From contig NTXX01000024.1 in the NCBI GenBank assembly GCA_002559145.1, forward strand, positions 1 to 60,310: a stretch of 60,310 bases of DNA, written 5' to 3'. Shown here piece after piece: positions 35,040 through 45,329 of the stretch. A program made the translations under genes and the position numbers. Below the pieces are notes generated by a model, which was given only the letters and a program-made list of their open reading frames with translations, was not told where the DNA came from and made no database searches. Numbering within the stretch: the first letter of the stretch is position 1; each line of letters begins with the position of its first letter. This stretch comes from Bacillus sp. AFS006103. Its GTDB lineage: Bacteria > Bacillota > Bacilli > Bacillales > Cytobacillaceae.

Positions 35040-38000
35040 TTACTCTTTTGAACCGACTTTTTCTGATTCAAGTGCTTGCTCAGGAACAATGTTTAACGTG
35101 TCGACTTGTTGTAAGTCATCGTCATCTTCCGTATCGCGCATTTCTATTTCTTCTTCATCGCCAGACAGGATTTTAACATCCATTCCTAGACTCTGAAGCT
35201 CTTTAATTAATACTTTGAATGATTCTGGAACACCTGGTTCCGGAACATTTTCACCTTTGACGATAGCTTCATAAGTTTTCACACGACCAACCACGTCATC
35301 GGATTTAACGGTAAGGATTTCTTGAAGGGTGTATGCTGCTCCGTATGCTTCAAGTGCCCAAACTTCCATCTCACCGAAACGCTGTCCACCAAATTGAGCT
35401 TTACCGCCCAGTGGCTGTTGCGTAACAAGTGAGTAAGGTCCCGTTGAACGGGCATGGAGTTTATCATCAACCATGTGGGCAAGTTTAATCATATACATGA
35501 CACCTACAGAGACACGGTTATCAAATGGTTCCCCAGATCGGCCATCATAAAGAACGGTTTTAGCATCGCGGGCCATGCCTGCTTCTTCAATCGTTCCCCA
35601 AACATCTTCTTCACGCGCTCCGTCAAATACCGGCGAAGCTACATGAATTCCAAGGTAACGGGCTGCCATTCCAAGGTGAAGCTCAAGCACCTGTCCAATG
35701 TTCATCCGTGATGGTACGCCCAATGGATTTAACATGATATCGACTGGTGTGCCATCTGGTAAAAACGGCATATCCTCTTCCGGTAAAATCCGTGAGATTA
35801 CCCCTTTGTTACCATGACGTCCCGCCATTTTATCCCCTTCAGAGATCTTACGTTTCTGAACGATATAAGCGCGGACAAGCTGATTCACACCTGGTGGGAG
35901 TTCATCGCCATCTTCACGATTAAAGACTTTAACATCAAGAACGATACCGCCGCCGCCATGTGGAACTCTAAGTGACGTATCACGAACTTCACGTGCCTTT
36001 TCTCCAAAGATTGCGTGTAAAAGACGTTCTTCAGCTGTTAATTCAGTAACTCCTTTTGGCGTTACTTTACCAACTAACAAGTCTCCATCTTTCACTTCTG
36101 CACCCGTACGAATAATTCCACGCTCATCCAAGTTGCGAAGAGCATCTTCTCCAACGTTTGGTATATCACGTGTGATTTCTTCTGGTCCAAGTTTTGTATC
36201 ACGAGATTCTGACTCGTATTCTTCAATATGAATCGATGTATAGACATCATCTTTCACTAAACGCTGACTCATAATAATCGCATCTTCATAGTTATAGCCA
36301 TCCCATGTCATGAAGGCAACAAGAACGTTCCGTCCAAGGGCTAATTCCCCTAATTCCATTGATGGACCATCAGCAAGAATTTCACCTTTTGTTACGTGGT
36401 TACCTACAGCGACAATTGGTCGTTGGTTATAACAAGTTCCTTGATTGGAACGAATGAATTTAAGCATGCGATATTTATCAAGATTTCCTCTTACTTCCTG
36501 ACCGTCCACCACATTTATGCGGCGTACCCACACTTCACGTGCTTCCACGTGTTCAACAATACCTTCGTGCTTACAGATAACCGCAGCACCTGAGTCTTTA
36601 CCAGATACATATTCCATACCTGTTCCAACTCTTGGAGCTTCTGGCTGCATAAGCGGGACTGCTTGACGCTGCATGTTCGCTCCCATTAGAGCACGGTTAG
36701 AGTCATCGTTTTCAAGGAACGGAATACATGCTGTTGCCGCAGATACAACCTGCTTTGGCGATACATCCATATAATCAATTCGCTCACGTTTGACGACCGT
36801 GTTTTCACCACGGAAACGAGCAACAACATCTTCATCTACGAAGGAACCATCGTCACTTAGACGAGAATTTGCTTGTGCTGTAACATAGTTATCTTCTTCA
36901 TCCGCAGTTAAGTAATCAATTCGGCTTGTTACCTTTCCGGTATCAGGGTCGACACGACGGTAAGGCGTTTCAATGAATCCAAACCGGTTTACTTTTGCAT
37001 ATGATGATAACGAGTTAATCAGACCAATGTTCGGTCCCTCTGGTGTTTCAATCGGACACATACGACCGTAATGGGAGTAGTGAACGTCACGAACTTCAAA
37101 GCCGGCCCGTTCACGCGTTAAACCACCAGGTCCTAAGGCAGAGAGACGACGCTTGTGAGTTAATTCAGCAAGCGGATTCGTTTGATCCATGAATTGCGAT
37201 AATTGTGAACTTCCGAAGAATTCCTTAATTGAAGCAATTACCGGACGAATATTAATCAATTGTTGCGGTGTGATCGTTGCTGTATCTTGGATAGACATTC
37301 TTTCGCGAACCACACGTTCCATACGGGATAATCCGATTCGGAACTGATTTTGAAGGAGTTCTCCTACAGAGCGAAGACGTCTGTTTCCTAGATGGTCAAT
37401 ATCATCTGTATCGCCTACTCCATGCAATAAATTGAAGAAGTAGCTAATCGATGCAATGATATCAGCAGGTGTAATATTTTTAATTGGTTCGGCCACATAG
37501 GCGTTACCTAAGACATTAATTACTTTTTCGTTCTCATCGCCAGGAGCATAAATCTTAATGTCCTGAAGAGTAATTTCCTCTGCCACTACGCCGCCATAAG
37601 GATTAAAGCCTTTGAAATTAATATTCTTTTCTAAGGCTGGCAAAACTCTATCCAGATTTCGTCTGTCTAGAACGGTACCTTTTTCAGCGATAATTTCACC
37701 AGTTTCAGGATCCGCAAGGGATTCTGCTAAACGCTGGTTAAATAAGCGGTTTTTAATATGAAGCTTTTTATTAATTTTATAACGACCAACATTAGCGAGG
37801 TCATAGCGCTTTGGATCAAAGAAACGCGAAATTAGTAGACTCTTTGCGTTTTCAACAGTAGGCGGTTCACCTGGACGAAGACGCTCGTAAATTTCTAGAA
37901 GCGCTTTGTCAACACCTTCTGTATTGTCCTTTTCTAATGTATTACGGATATACTCGTTATCTCCGATCAATTCAATGATTTCTTGATCAGAGCCGAAGCC

Positions 38001-38597
38001 AAGTGCACGCAAAAGAACCGTAACGGGCAGTTTCCGAGTACGATCTATTCTCACATATACGACATCTTTGGCGTCTGTTTCATACTCCAGCCAAGCGCCG
38101 CGGTTCGGAATGACAGTAGCCGAATAGCCACGTTTCCCATTTTTATCGAGTTTTCCACTAAAGTAAACGCTCGGAGAACGCACTAATTGTGAAACAATAA
38201 CACGTTCTGCCCCGTTAATGACAAACGTACCTGTCTCAGTCATAAGTGGAAAATCACCCATAAATACATCTTGATCTTTTACTTCGCCTGTTTCTTTGTT
38301 TACAAGACGTACTTTTACACGTAATGGAGCAGAATATGTAACGTCCCGTTCTTTTGATTCTTCCACAGAATACTTTGGATCGCCAAGGCTGTAATCAATA
38401 AATTCTAGTGATAGGTTACCAGTAAAATCTTCTATTGGTGAAATATCCTGGAACATTTCACGCAAACCTTCATCAAGAAACCATTGATAGGAAGAGGTTT
38501 GGATTTCAATAAGATTTGGTAATTCTAAAACTTCACTGATTCGTGCGTAACTTCTTCGTTGGCGGTGTCGTCCATACTGAACTAGTTGACCTGTCAA
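35040..38597 (-). CDS. rpoB: DNA-directed RNA polymerase subunit beta
   Basis: The beta subunit forms the other half of the active-site cleft and is the rifampicin target. I choose the TTG at 38595-38597 ([19 protein letters not shown], as in B. subtilis) over a GTG three codons earlier that overlaps GAGGGGTG; this gives 1185 residues. The rifampicin cluster ([29 protein letters not shown]) is wild type. The C-terminal acidic tail is short and poorly conserved. Confidence 0.97.
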   Translation of the reverse strand: MTGQLVQYGRHRQRRSYARISEVLELPNLIEIQTSSYQWFLDEGLREMFQDISPIEDFTGNLSLEFIDYSLGDPKYSVEESKERDVTYSAPLRVKVRLVNKETGEVKDQDVFMGDFPLMTETGTFVINGAERVIVSQLVRSPSVYFSGKLDKNGKRGYSATVIPNRGAWLEYETDAKDVVYVRIDRTRKLPVTVLLRALGFGSDQEIIELIGDNEYIRNTLEKDNTEGVDKALLEIYERLRPGEPPTVENAKSLLISRFFDPKRYDLANVGRYKINKKLHIKNRLFNQRLAESLADPETGEIIAEKGTVLDRRNLDRVLPALEKNINFKGFNPYGGVVAEEITLQDIKIYAPGDENEKVINVLGNAYVAEPIKNITPADIIASISYFFNLLHGVGDTDDIDHLGNRRLRSVGELLQNQFRIGLSRMERVVRERMSIQDTATITPQQLINIRPVIASIKEFFGSSQLSQFMDQTNPLAELTHKRRLSALGPGGLTRERAGFEVRDVHYSHYGRMCPIETPEGPNIGLINSLSSYAKVNRFGFIETPYRRVDPDTGKVTSRIDYLTADEEDNYVTAQANSRLSDDGSFVDEDVVARFRGENTVVKRERIDYMDVSPKQVVSAATACIPFLENDDSNRALMGANMQRQAVPLMQPEAPRVGTGMEYVSGKDSGAAVICKHEGIVEHVEAREVWVRRINVVDGQEVRGNLDKYRMLKFIRSNQGTCYNQRPIVAVGNHVTKGEILADGPSMELGELALGRNVLVAFMTWDGYNYEDAIIMSQRLVKDDVYTSIHIEEYESESRDTKLGPEEITRDIPNVGEDALRNLDERGIIRTGAEVKDGDLLVGKVTPKGVTELTAEERLLHAIFGEKAREVRDTSLRVPHGGGGIVLDVKVFNREDGDELPPGVNQLVRAYIVQKRKISEGDKMAGRHGNKGVISRILPEEDMPFLPDGTPVDIMLNPLGVPSRMNIGQVLELHLGMAARYLGIHVASPVFDGAREEDVWGTIEEAGMARDAKTVLYDGRSGEPFDNRVSVGVMYMIKLAHMVDDKLHARSTGPYSLVTQQPLGGKAQFGGQRFGEMEVWALEAYGAAYTLQEILTVKSDDVVGRVKTYEAIVKGENVPEPGVPESFKVLIKELQSLGMDVKILSGDEEEIEMRDTEDDDDLQQVDTLNIVPEQALESEKVGSKE

Positions 38598-38642
38598 CTG
38601 ATTCACCCCTCAAATCAAGCGTTATTATTAAAATTTATAAGC

Positions 38643-38678
38643 GTTTACGGAGCTGGAATTTACATCCTTTCCGTAAAC
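38643..38678 (-). other. Hairpin in the rpoB leader
   Basis: GTTTACGGA and TCCGTAAAC form a perfect 9-bp stem with an 18-nt loop about 45 bp upstream of rpoB. No U-tract follows. The 250-bp gap between the methyltransferase gene and rpoB otherwise holds a promoter and AT-rich DNA. Confidence 0.5.
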
Positions 38679-38818
38679 AAAAAGAAAAAGGGTTTTTACT
38701 AAAAAACCACATTTTCACATTTAGACTATTATTTTGTCATCATTTCCTTAATATCCCTATTTTATACGCTAAGAAATAACGTTTTTAAGGAATAATTCGG
38801 AAATTATTATGATGGCAT

Positions 38819-38853
38819 TTTATAATGCTATCATAGTGACATTTTCAAGTCAA
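38819..38853 (-). promoter_or_regulatory. Promoter of rpoB-rpoC
   Basis: Two overlapping readings exist on the minus strand: TTGACT (38848-38853) with 17 bp to TAGCAT, or TTGAAA (38843-38848) with 18 bp to TATAAA (38819-38824). Either would start rpoBC transcription about 200 bp upstream of rpoB. Confidence 0.6.
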
Positions 38854-39452
38854 CTTTTTTGTGCCCTTATGACAAAATAACCTTTGGATTTGTCAATAGT
38901 TTCAACACGGTTAAATAAATTATTTAATTTTTCAATAGCGGATGGTGCTCCTTGTTTCTTTTGAATGACAACCCAGAGCTCACCCTGAGATGTAAGATGC
39001 TCGAAGCTTTGTTCAAAAATATCATGAACAGTTTTTTTCCCCGCCCTAATCGGTGGATTTGTTAATACGGCCGCAAACGTATTTTCTTTTACATTTAACA
39101 GACGATCACTTTCATAAATCTTAACGTTCTCAATCCGATTAAGTTCTGCATTTTCCTTCGCCAAGGAAATCGCTCGCTCATTAACATCAACCATATGTAT
39201 CATACGATTATGATAATTCTTTGCAAGAGAAAGACCGATTGGTCCATAGCCACAGCCAACATCTAGGAGTAACCCCTCTGCATTCGGCAATTCAAAAGAC
39301 TCAATTAATAACCGTGAGCCGAAATCTACTTCTCTTTTTGAAAACACACCGTTATCTGTTTTAAAACGAAATTGATTATTTTTTAAAGTGTAGTCCCAAA
39401 ATTTCGGGTCACTATCAACCTTCTGTGTTCGAGAATAGTAGTGTTCAGACAT
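38850..39452 (-). CDS. ybxB: Class I SAM-dependent methyltransferase YbxB (RsmC-like)
   Basis: The protein has the SAM-binding motif LLLDVGCGYGPIGL (about 62-75) and the NPPIRAGK catalytic motif typical of RsmC/RlmG N2-guanine rRNA methyltransferases. A rRNA target is inferred from the family and from its place between rplL and rpoB; the exact site is unknown. GGAGG eight bases before the ATG at 39450-39452 gives 200 residues, preferred over a GTG three codons upstream. Confidence 0.85.
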   Translation of the reverse strand: MSEHYYSRTQKVDSDPKFWDYTLKNNQFRFKTDNGVFSKREVDFGSRLLIESFELPNAEGLLLDVGCGYGPIGLSLAKNYHNRMIHMVDVNERAISLAKENAELNRIENVKIYESDRLLNVKENTFAAVLTNPPIRAGKKTVHDIFEQSFEHLTSQGELWVVIQKKQGAPSAIEKLNNLFNRVETIDKSKGYFVIRAQKS

Positions 39453-39516
39453 TTGACTCACCTCCGAGGAATATTAATAATTGAAGAGTAACGAGGAAAA
39501 GAAACTTAGTTAAGTC

Positions 39517-39544
39517 AAAAAAAGCCCGCTTATACAGCGAGCTC
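39517..39544 (-). terminator. Terminator or attenuator after rplL
   Basis: On the minus strand AGCTCGCT and AGCGGGCT form an 8-bp stem with a 5-nt loop, followed by TTTTTTTG. It lies 14 bp after the rplL stop. In B. subtilis, partial read-through into rpoB is normal at this position. Confidence 0.85.
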
Positions 39545-39557
39545 ATTTTTTTGATAA

Positions 39558-39917
39558 TTACTTAACTTCAACGTTTGCTCCAACTTCAGCAAGTTTAGCT
39601 TTAACTTCTTCAGCTTCTTCTTTAGAAACGCCTTCTTTAACAGCTTTCGGAGTGTTGTCAACAAGATCTTTTGCTTCTTTAAGACCAAGACCAGTGATTT
39701 CACGAACAGCTTTGATAACCTTGATTTTTTGATCTCCAGGGCTAGCAAGGATTACGTCAAATTCAGTTTGCTCTTCAACAGCTGCTACTGCTGCTCCACC
39801 CATTGCTACTGGTGCTGCTGCAGTTACGCCGAATTCTTCTTCGATTGCTTTTACTAGATCGTTAAGTTCTAAAACAGTCATAGTTTTAACTGCTTCAATG
39901 ATTTGTTCTTTAGTCAT
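39558..39917 (-). CDS. rplL: 50S ribosomal protein L7/L12
   Basis: L7/L12 (119 aa) forms the stalk dimers that recruit translational GTPases. The N-terminal dimerisation helices ([29 protein letters not shown]), an Ala-rich hinge ([16 protein letters not shown]) and the C-terminal domain ([28 protein letters not shown]) are all present. It follows rplJ by 62 bp. Confidence 0.97.
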   Translation of the reverse strand: MTKEQIIEAVKTMTVLELNDLVKAIEEEFGVTAAAPVAMGGAAVAAVEEQTEFDVILASPGDQKIKVIKAVREITGLGLKEAKDLVDNTPKAVKEGVSKEEAEEVKAKLAEVGANVEVK

Positions 39918-39979
39918 GATTAATTTCCTCCTTAGTTTTCGTTCAAATTTATTTGATGTGCCGTATTCAGGCTAGCTTA

Positions 39980-40480
39980 TTAAGCGCCTTGTTCTTCTTT
40001 TTGTTCTGCAACTGCTTTTGTAACAAGAGCAAGGTTGCGGATTGGTGCTTGTAGTACGCTGAGTAACATAGATAGTAAACCTTCGCGTGATGGTAGGTCA
40101 GCAAGAGCTTTAATTTCTTCAGCTGTTGCAACGTTTCCTTCAATTACACCTGCTTTAAGTTCAAGTGCTTCATGCTTTTTCGCGAAGTCATTCAAGATTT
40201 TAGCTGGTGCTACTACATCTTCAGTACTGAACGCAATTGCGTTAGGACCTGTTAAAGCAGCGTTTAAGCCAGCAAGTTCAGCAGCTTCAGCCGCGCGGCG
40301 AACCATTGAGTTTTTGTAAACTTTGAATTCAACGCCTGCTTCACGAAGTTGTTTACGAAGTTCAGTTACTTCCGCAACTGATAGACCACGATAATCAACA
40401 ACAACTGTTGAAACGCTCTTCTTTAACTTATCAGTAATTTCATCAACGACTTGTTTCTTTAATTCGATTACACTGCTCAT
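39980..40480 (-). CDS. rplJ: 50S ribosomal protein L10
   Basis: L10 (166 aa) is the base of the L7/L12 stalk. [24 protein letters not shown] and [30 protein letters not shown] are conserved; the C-terminal helix ([17 protein letters not shown]) binds L12 dimers. The L10(L12)4 complex represses its own operon through the leader upstream. Confidence 0.97.
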   Translation of the reverse strand: MSSVIELKKQVVDEITDKLKKSVSTVVVDYRGLSVAEVTELRKQLREAGVEFKVYKNSMVRRAAEAAELAGLNAALTGPNAIAFSTEDVVAPAKILNDFAKKHEALELKAGVIEGNVATAEEIKALADLPSREGLLSMLLSVLQAPIRNLALVTKAVAEQKEEQGA

Positions 40481-40527
40481 CTTTACACCTCCTGTAGATT
40501 ATCTACATTCATACCAGGCAAATTAAA

Positions 40528-40650
40528 GCCTCCATATCAATCGGTGACATGGAGGCAGCATACAACAGCTGAATAAGTTCAGCCAATTCTATCGCATTAC
40601 CTCGGCAGGGAATTAAGCGTCGAAACGCACCTGCTGTCTTCAGTACAAAT
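40528..40650 (-). ncRNA. L10 leader with downstream hairpin
   Basis: The minus-strand leader contains AAGACAGCAGGTGC...GCTTAATTCCCTGCCGAGG, the form I recall for the Firmicute L10 leader bound by L10(L12)4. A hairpin GCCTCCATGTC/GATATGGAGGC (40528-40556) follows, with TTTAATTTG, which could be an attenuator. No covariance search was run. Confidence 0.8.
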
Positions 40651-40675
40651 GTTTTTATTTTAAACAACAAAATAG

Positions 40676-40704
40676 ATTATATAAAATCTATTCTAGATTG
40701 TCAA
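40676..40704 (-). promoter_or_regulatory. Consensus promoter of rplJ-rplL
   Basis: On the minus strand TTGACA (40699-40704), exactly 17 bp, and TATAAT (40676-40681): a perfect sigma-A match, just upstream of the L10 leader. An inverted repeat (AATAGATT/AATCTATT) spans the spacer and -10. Confidence 0.85.
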
Positions 40705-40714
40705 TTGGGAAAAT

Positions 40715-41413
40715 TTACTTAACTGTTACTGATGAAGGGTCAACTTTCACGCCAGGTCCCATTGTAGAAGCAACAGTTACGTTCTTCATGTAAGTACCTT
40801 TTGCAGCAGATGGCTTCACTTTTACCATAGTTTCAAAGATAGTGTTGAAGTTTTCAACAAGCTTTTCGTTTTCGAAAGATGCTTTACCGATAGGAACATG
40901 AATGTTACCAGACTTGTCTACACGGTATTCAACTTTACCAGCTTTAATTTCATTAATCGCACGAGTTACATCAAATGTAACTGTACCAGTTTTAGGGTTT
41001 GGCATTAAACCTTTTGGTCCTAAGACACGACCAAGCTTACCAACTTCACCCATCATATCAGGAGTTGCTACGATTACATCAAATTCAAACCAACCTTGTT
41101 GGATTTTGTTGATATACTCTGCATCACCTACATAATCAGCTCCAGCTGCTTCTGCTTCTTTAACTTTTTCACCCTTAGCGAAAACTAGAACGCGTTGCGT
41201 TTTACCAGTTCCGTTTGGAAGCACGACTGCACCACGGATTTGTTGGTCAGCTTTCTTAGGGTCTACACCTAAACGAAATGCTACTTCTAGAGTTGCATCA
41301 AATTTAGTGAAGTTTGTTTTTTTAGCAAGATCAATTGCTTCTGCAATCGGGTATGCTTTTAGGCGATCTACAAGCTTTGAAGCTTCTAAATACTTTTTAC
41401 CTTTTTTAGCCAT
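40715..41413 (-). CDS. rplA: 50S ribosomal protein L1
   Basis: L1 (232 aa) forms the mobile stalk that helps release deacylated tRNA, and in E. coli represses rplK-rplA translation. [31 protein letters not shown] and [14 protein letters not shown] are conserved. The 115-bp gap to rplK has a GGTTGCGA/TCGCAACC hairpin. A strong promoter for rplJ begins immediately after its stop. Confidence 0.97.
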   Translation of the reverse strand: MAKKGKKYLEASKLVDRLKAYPIAEAIDLAKKTNFTKFDATLEVAFRLGVDPKKADQQIRGAVVLPNGTGKTQRVLVFAKGEKVKEAEAAGADYVGDAEYINKIQQGWFEFDVIVATPDMMGEVGKLGRVLGPKGLMPNPKTGTVTFDVTRAINEIKAGKVEYRVDKSGNIHVPIGKASFENEKLVENFNTIFETMVKVKPSAAKGTYMKNVTVASTMGPGVKVDPSSVTVK

Positions 41414-41528
41414 TTTAATTTCCTCCTAGATTGTGGTTTTAGCGGAATAACCTCCCACGAATAAAGGTTGCGAGTGAGAAATATCAGCGTCGCAACCCCC
41501 TTCATTACACCAAACAGTTCAACATGAA

Positions 41529-41954
41529 TTAGTCTTCGATGACAATACCCATGCTGCGTGCAGTACCTTCGACCATGCGCATTGCCGCTTCAACGCTAGC
41601 TGCGTTTAGGTCAGGCATTTTTTGTTCCGCAATCTCGCGTACTGTATCACGCTTTACTGTTGCTACCTTATTACGGTTAGGTTCACCAGAACCTGACTGA
41701 ATTCCAGCTGCTACTTTCAATAAAACGGCAGCAGGAGGAGTTTTCGTAATAAATGTAAATGAACGGTCTTCAAAAACCGTGATTTCAACAGGAATGATCA
41801 AACCAGCTTGATCAGCTGTACGAGCGTTAAATTCTTTACAGAATCCCATGATATTAACACCGGCTTGACCTAATGCAGGACCAACTGGTGGCGCAGGGTT
41901 TGCTTTCCCAGCAGGGATTTGTAACTTAACGACTTTAATTACTTTTTTAGCCAC
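41529..41954 (-). CDS. rplK: 50S ribosomal protein L11
   Basis: L11 is part of the GTPase-associated centre, the thiostrepton site, and is needed for RelA activation. AAGGAGG eight bases before the GTG at 41952-41954 fixes a 141-residue protein starting (M)[15 protein letters not shown]; an upstream ATG (41963) lies in the ribosome binding region. The proline-rich [17 protein letters not shown] and the C-terminal RNA-binding domain are complete. Confidence 0.96.
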   Translation of the reverse strand: MAKKVIKVVKLQIPAGKANPAPPVGPALGQAGVNIMGFCKEFNARTADQAGLIIPVEITVFEDRSFTFITKTPPAAVLLKVAAGIQSGSGEPNRNKVATVKRDTVREIAEQKMPDLNAASVEAAMRMVEGTARSMGIVIED

Positions 41955-42094
41955 GAGACACACCTCCTTAAAGTCCGTGATGTGGTAATAGGAATCTTTT
42001 CAGAATCCTCCCACTCAGGCATCTGTCTTTATCTATTGATCATAAAGAACTTAACATAAGTCTTGTCTCACATGGAGACATACTGACCTATGAA

Positions 42095-42123
42095 ATATTA
42101 CCACTTTTTAAAAATGATTTCAA
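42095..42123 (-). promoter_or_regulatory. Promoter of rplK-rplA
   Basis: On the minus strand TTGAAA (42118-42123), a 17-bp spacer ending in TGG, and TAATAT (42095-42100). The leader then carries a GTCTC/GAGAC hairpin before rplK. This accounts for the 233-bp nusG-rplK gap. Confidence 0.8.
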
Positions 42124-42187
42124 GTTTTTTTACAATATAAGATTATTTTTCTTTAATCAATGCCATAAAAAGGGCTCTTAAGCTTCC

Positions 42188-42724
42188 TTAATCCAGCTTC
42201 TCAATTTGGGTGAAATCCAGTTCTACCGGGGTGTCACGACCAAACATATTGACAAGAACCTTCAGTTTCGAGCGATCCTTATCCATTTCTTCAACCGTAC
42301 CAGTAAAGTTGGCAAATGGACCTTCCTTCACGCGGACCGTTTCACCTAACTCATAATTAGCATCGACACGTTTTTCCGTCATACCCATTCTCTTCAGGAT
42401 CACAACCACTTCTTCAGGAAGCAATGGAGTAGGTTTTGAGCCACCACCTGATGAACCAACAAACCCGGTTACTCCAGGAGTGTTACGAACCACATACCAG
42501 GAATCGTCTGTCATCACAATTTCAACTAATACATAGCCAGGGAACACTTTACGCTTGACTACCTTCGACTTACCGTTTTTGATTTCTGTTTCTTCTTCTT
42601 CAGGAACAACCACCCGAAAAATCTTATCGGTCATACCCATTGATTCAACTCGTTTTTCTAAATTAGCTTTTACCTTATTTTCATAACCCGAGTAAGTATG
42701 CAAAACATACCAATTTTTTTCCAT
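42188..42724 (-). CDS. nusG: Transcription termination/antitermination factor NusG
   Basis: NusG binds the RNA polymerase clamp and, in Bacillus, promotes pausing at TTNTTT motifs. The 178-aa protein has the NGN domain (MEKNWYVLHTYSGYENKVKANLEKR) and the C-terminal KOW domain (VKEGPFANFTGTVEEMDKDRSKLKVLVNMFGR). It lies after secE, separated by a terminator-like hairpin. Confidence 0.97.
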   Translation of the reverse strand: MEKNWYVLHTYSGYENKVKANLEKRVESMGMTDKIFRVVVPEEEETEIKNGKSKVVKRKVFPGYVLVEIVMTDDSWYVVRNTPGVTGFVGSSGGGSKPTPLLPEEVVVILKRMGMTEKRVDANYELGETVRVKEGPFANFTGTVEEMDKDRSKLKVLVNMFGRDTPVELDFTQIEKLD

Positions 42725-42785
42725 TTAAGAGGACTAGAACGTCCGTCCCTCCCTACATTTATTCAAAGACTATTTTTTAAGCAAA

Positions 42786-42809
42786 TAAAAAACCCGTGAA
42801 ACGGGCTTT
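42786..42809 (-). terminator. Terminator-like hairpin between secE and nusG
   Basis: On the minus strand AAGCCCGT and ACGGGTT pair around TTC, followed by TTTTTTATTTG. It lies inside the rpmG-secE-nusG group, so it probably acts as a partial attenuator unless nusG has its own promoter, which I do not see. Confidence 0.7.
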
Positions 42810-42858
42810 AGATAAAAATTCCTTTATTAATCACCATTATACCATGAAAGTTGATTTA

Positions 42859-43041
42859 TTATTCAAGAATTAAGCGAATCAATTTTGAAATTCCTAAATC
42901 TAGAACCGCAAAGAACGCTGCAAAAAAAACAACAGTCGATAATACAGTAATTGTAGAGCGCGTTAGTTCCCCACGTTTTGGCCAGCTAACTTTTCTCATC
43001 TCACGGAAAATTTCACTGAAGAACTTCTTTATGCGTTGCAT
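42859..43041 (-). CDS. secE: Preprotein translocase subunit SecE
   Basis: SecE clamps the two halves of SecY. The 60-aa single-span form has the conserved amphipathic EMRKVSWPKRGELTRST followed by one transmembrane helix (ITVLSTVVFFAAFFAVLDLGI). It lies between rpmG and nusG, the standard order. Confidence 0.96.
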   Translation of the reverse strand: MQRIKKFFSEIFREMRKVSWPKRGELTRSTITVLSTVVFFAAFFAVLDLGISKLIRLILE

Positions 43042-43087
43042 GTTAAGTAACCCCCAAAATCTAAAAATAACAACGAAAATCTATAGA

Positions 43088-43234
43088 TTATTTTGTTTCT
43101 CTATGAATGGTATGGGTGGTACAGGTTTTACAGAATTTTTTCAATTCTAATCTCTCTGTTTGTGTCTGTTTGCTGATAGTTGAATAATTCCGCGAGCTGC
43201 AAACAGAACAGGAAAGGATTACTTTTCTACTCAT
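43088..43234 (-). CDS. rpmG: 50S ribosomal protein L33 (zinc-binding form)
   Basis: Read directly from the minus strand: 48 residues, starting [19 protein letters not shown] and ending HTIHRETK. Cysteines at 9, 12, 35 and 38 form two CxxC motifs, so this is the zinc-dependent (C+) L33. It is the first gene of rpmG-secE-nusG. It is short enough to be missed by length filters but its motifs and position are clear. Confidence 0.95.
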   Translation of the reverse strand: MSRKVILSCSVCSSRNYSTISKQTQTERLELKKFCKTCTTHTIHRETK

Positions 43235-43273
43235 ATTCGACACCTTTACCCAATTTTCTACTTTATCTTTTAG

Positions 43274-43302
43274 AATGTAACATGAGTCCTAATTATTGTC
43301 AA
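43274..43302 (-). promoter_or_regulatory. Promoter of rpmG-secE-nusG
   Basis: On the minus strand TTGACA (43297-43302), a 17-bp spacer and TACATT (43274-43279), 40 bp upstream of rpmG. It separates this unit from sigH. Confidence 0.8.
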
Positions 43303-43353
43303 TGACTCCCGTGATTGGTTCAATTATATGACATATTTAGATAGCGCTTACTC

Positions 43354-44004
43354 TTAAAGTGAAAATTCACGGAGTTCTAAATACCGCTCCAGCTTTCTTT
43401 TTACGCGCTGAAGGGCATTATCAATCGACTTCACATGACGATTAAGCTCTTCTGAGATTTCTTGGTAGGATTGCCCATCTAAATAGAGGGCTAATACCTT
43501 TCTTTCCAGGTCACTTAGTAATTCAGTCATTTTCACTTCGATATGGTCAAACTCTTCTTGATTAATAATCAGTTCCTCAGGGTCAAGAACCTTTGTCCCT
43601 GACAAAACATCCATCAATGTTCGGTCTGATTCTTCATCATAAATAGGCTTGTCCAATGAAACGTAAGAATTTAACGGGATATGCTTTTGGCGTGTGGCCG
43701 TCTTAATGGCTGTAATGATTTGACGAGTGATACATAACTCAGCAAATGCCTTAAAGGAGGTAAGTTTGTCCTCGCGAAAGTCACGAATGGCTTTATACAG
43801 TCCGATCATACCTTCTTGGACAATATCTTCTTTGTCCGCACCAATTAGAAAATAAGACCTTGCTTTTGCACGTACAAAGTTACGATATTTGTGGATTAAA
43901 TAATCCAATGCTTCACTATCACCATGGTGCACTAAATCAACAATTCCTTCGTCATCCATTAGAAGAAATTGCTGGTTAATCTTAGTTCCGAAGTCCGTAC
44001 TCAA
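43354..44004 (-). CDS. sigH: RNA polymerase sigma-H factor
   Basis: Sigma-H directs transition-state and early sporulation genes, including spo0A and the phosphorelay. GGAGGGG seven bases before a TTG (44002-44004) sets a 216-residue protein (MSTDFGTKINQQFLL), close to the 218 of B. subtilis; in-frame upstream starts at 44055 lack a ribosome binding site. Region 2 (YRNFVRAKARSYFLIGADKEDIVQEGMIGLYKAI) and region 4 (SYQEISEELNRHVKSIDNALQRVKRKL) are complete. It follows yacP by 69 bp. Confidence 0.95.
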   Translation of the reverse strand: MSTDFGTKINQQFLLMDDEGIVDLVHHGDSEALDYLIHKYRNFVRAKARSYFLIGADKEDIVQEGMIGLYKAIRDFREDKLTSFKAFAELCITRQIITAIKTATRQKHIPLNSYVSLDKPIYDEESDRTLMDVLSGTKVLDPEELIINQEEFDHIEVKMTELLSDLERKVLALYLDGQSYQEISEELNRHVKSIDNALQRVKRKLERYLELREFSL

Positions 44005-44073
44005 AGTCGATCCCCTCCACCGAACAAGCATAGTTAGTAATAGTATACATGACAACTATTTATTAGTCCACGT

Positions 44074-44583
44074 TCACTTTTGTCCTCTGCGCCATTTTTC
44101 AAAAATTTCTGCCATTTCATCACTTATCTTTATTTTGGAAGCGGGCCTTTTTTCTTGAATGGTTTTGACTTTCTTTTCGATCCCTTTTTCAATGGAAGAC
44201 ATTTCAATCAGCAATTCACGGGCCGACTTCCTTAATGCGCCTTGTCCAAAAATGGCCCATTGCTCTGTAAAATCGGAAGTCGCCACATGGACTTGCGTTT
44301 TTCGATTACTCAGACTGATTGCCAACTTTTCAATCCGCTCATCTGCCGTCTCGTTTTCTTTTGTAAAAATAACTTCTATCTTATGATTTCTATACTTTTT
44401 TTCCGTCCCTTGTACATAATAGGCGTCAAATACAACAATCACACGAAAACCGGAATAGGCCTGGTATTCAGCCATTCTCTCTACTAAACGGTCACGTGCT
44501 GCAGGTAAATCGTGTTCCTTTAACGCTCTTAGTTCTGGCCAGGCCCCGATAATGTTATATCCGTCGACAAGCAGGATATCCAT
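44074..44583 (-). CDS. rae1: NYN-domain ribosome-associated endonuclease Rae1 (YacP)
   Basis: Rae1/YacP is a PIN/NYN-type nuclease that in B. subtilis cleaves certain mRNAs in the ribosomal A site. The 169-aa protein starts MDILLVDGYNIIGAWPEL, with the conserved Asp-Gly-Tyr-Asn motif. Acidic residues follow in VVFDAYYV, ETADERIEKLA and VATSDFTEQ, expected to bind metal. A basic, Arg/Lys-rich tail follows. It lies 2 bp after rlmB and is coupled to it. Confidence 0.9.
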   Translation of the reverse strand: MDILLVDGYNIIGAWPELRALKEHDLPAARDRLVERMAEYQAYSGFRVIVVFDAYYVQGTEKKYRNHKIEVIFTKENETADERIEKLAISLSNRKTQVHVATSDFTEQWAIFGQGALRKSARELLIEMSSIEKGIEKKVKTIQEKRPASKIKISDEMAEIFEKWRRGQK

Positions 44584-44585
44584 TA

Positions 44586-45329
44586 CTATCCCTCAAGTGT
44601 GTGTCGTTTTCGATATACCTCATACATCAGTAAGGCAGCAGCAACAGAGGCATTTAGAGAGGTTACTTTACCAACCATCGGCAAATGAATGAGAAAATCG
44701 CATTTATCACGTATCAGCCTTCCCATTCCTTTTCCTTCACTGCCAATAACCAAGCCTAGTGGCAGGGTTCCGTCTAATTGGCGGTAATCATCTTTCCCTT
44801 TTGCATCAGTTCCCGCAATCCAAATACCCCGCTCTTTCAATTCATCGATGGTTCTTGCCATATTCGTAACACGAACAACAGGGATATATTCAATCGCACC
44901 TGTTGAAGCTTTAGCGACTGTTGCGGTTAGCCCAACAGCGCGCCGCTTCGGGATAATGATACCATGAGCCCCCACGGAATCTGCCGTTCTCATGATGGAC
45001 CCTAGGTTATGAGGGTCTTCAATTTCATCCAATAACAAAAAGAAGGGCGATTCGTTTTTCTTTTCTGCTGCGGCAAACAAGTCATCCATTTCCGCATATT
45101 GATAAGCAGCCACATAAGCGAGAACCCCTTGATGATTTTCATCAGCAATTTGATCAATTTTTTTCTTTGGTACAAATTGAACAATCACATTTGCTTCTTT
45201 GGCTAATTGAGTAATTTGCTGCATTTGGCCTCGCTGCGATCCTTCAGCAATTAAGATTTTATTAATATCCCTTTCTGATTTAAGCGCTTCGATGACCGGG
45301 TTTTTACCAACAATATATTCTTGTTCCAT
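44586..45329 (-). CDS. rlmB: 23S rRNA 2'-O-methyltransferase RlmB (TrmH/SpoU family)
   Basis: The protein (247 aa) has an N-terminal substrate-binding domain (MEQEYIVGKNPVIEALKS) and the C-terminal SPOUT domain with motifs LDEIEDPHNLGSIMRTADSVG, LVIGSEGKGM and VTSLNASVAAALLMYEV, which form the SAM-binding knot. The family methylates G2251 of 23S rRNA in E. coli. It starts directly after the mrnC stop (TAG then ATG). Confidence 0.92.
   Translation of the reverse strand: MEQEYIVGKNPVIEALKSERDINKILIAEGSQRGQMQQITQLAKEANVIVQFVPKKKIDQIADENHQGVLAYVAAYQYAEMDDLFAAAEKKNESPFFLLLDEIEDPHNLGSIMRTADSVGAHGIIIPKRRAVGLTATVAKASTGAIEYIPVVRVTNMARTIDELKERGIWIAGTDAKGKDDYRQLDGTLPLGLVIGSEGKGMGRLIRDKCDFLIHLPMVGKVTSLNASVAAALLMYEVYRKRHTLEG

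Noticed and set aside
39530..39748. Lys/Leu-rich frame within rplL
   Set aside because: It is the +1 frame of rplL, whose own reading is unmistakable.
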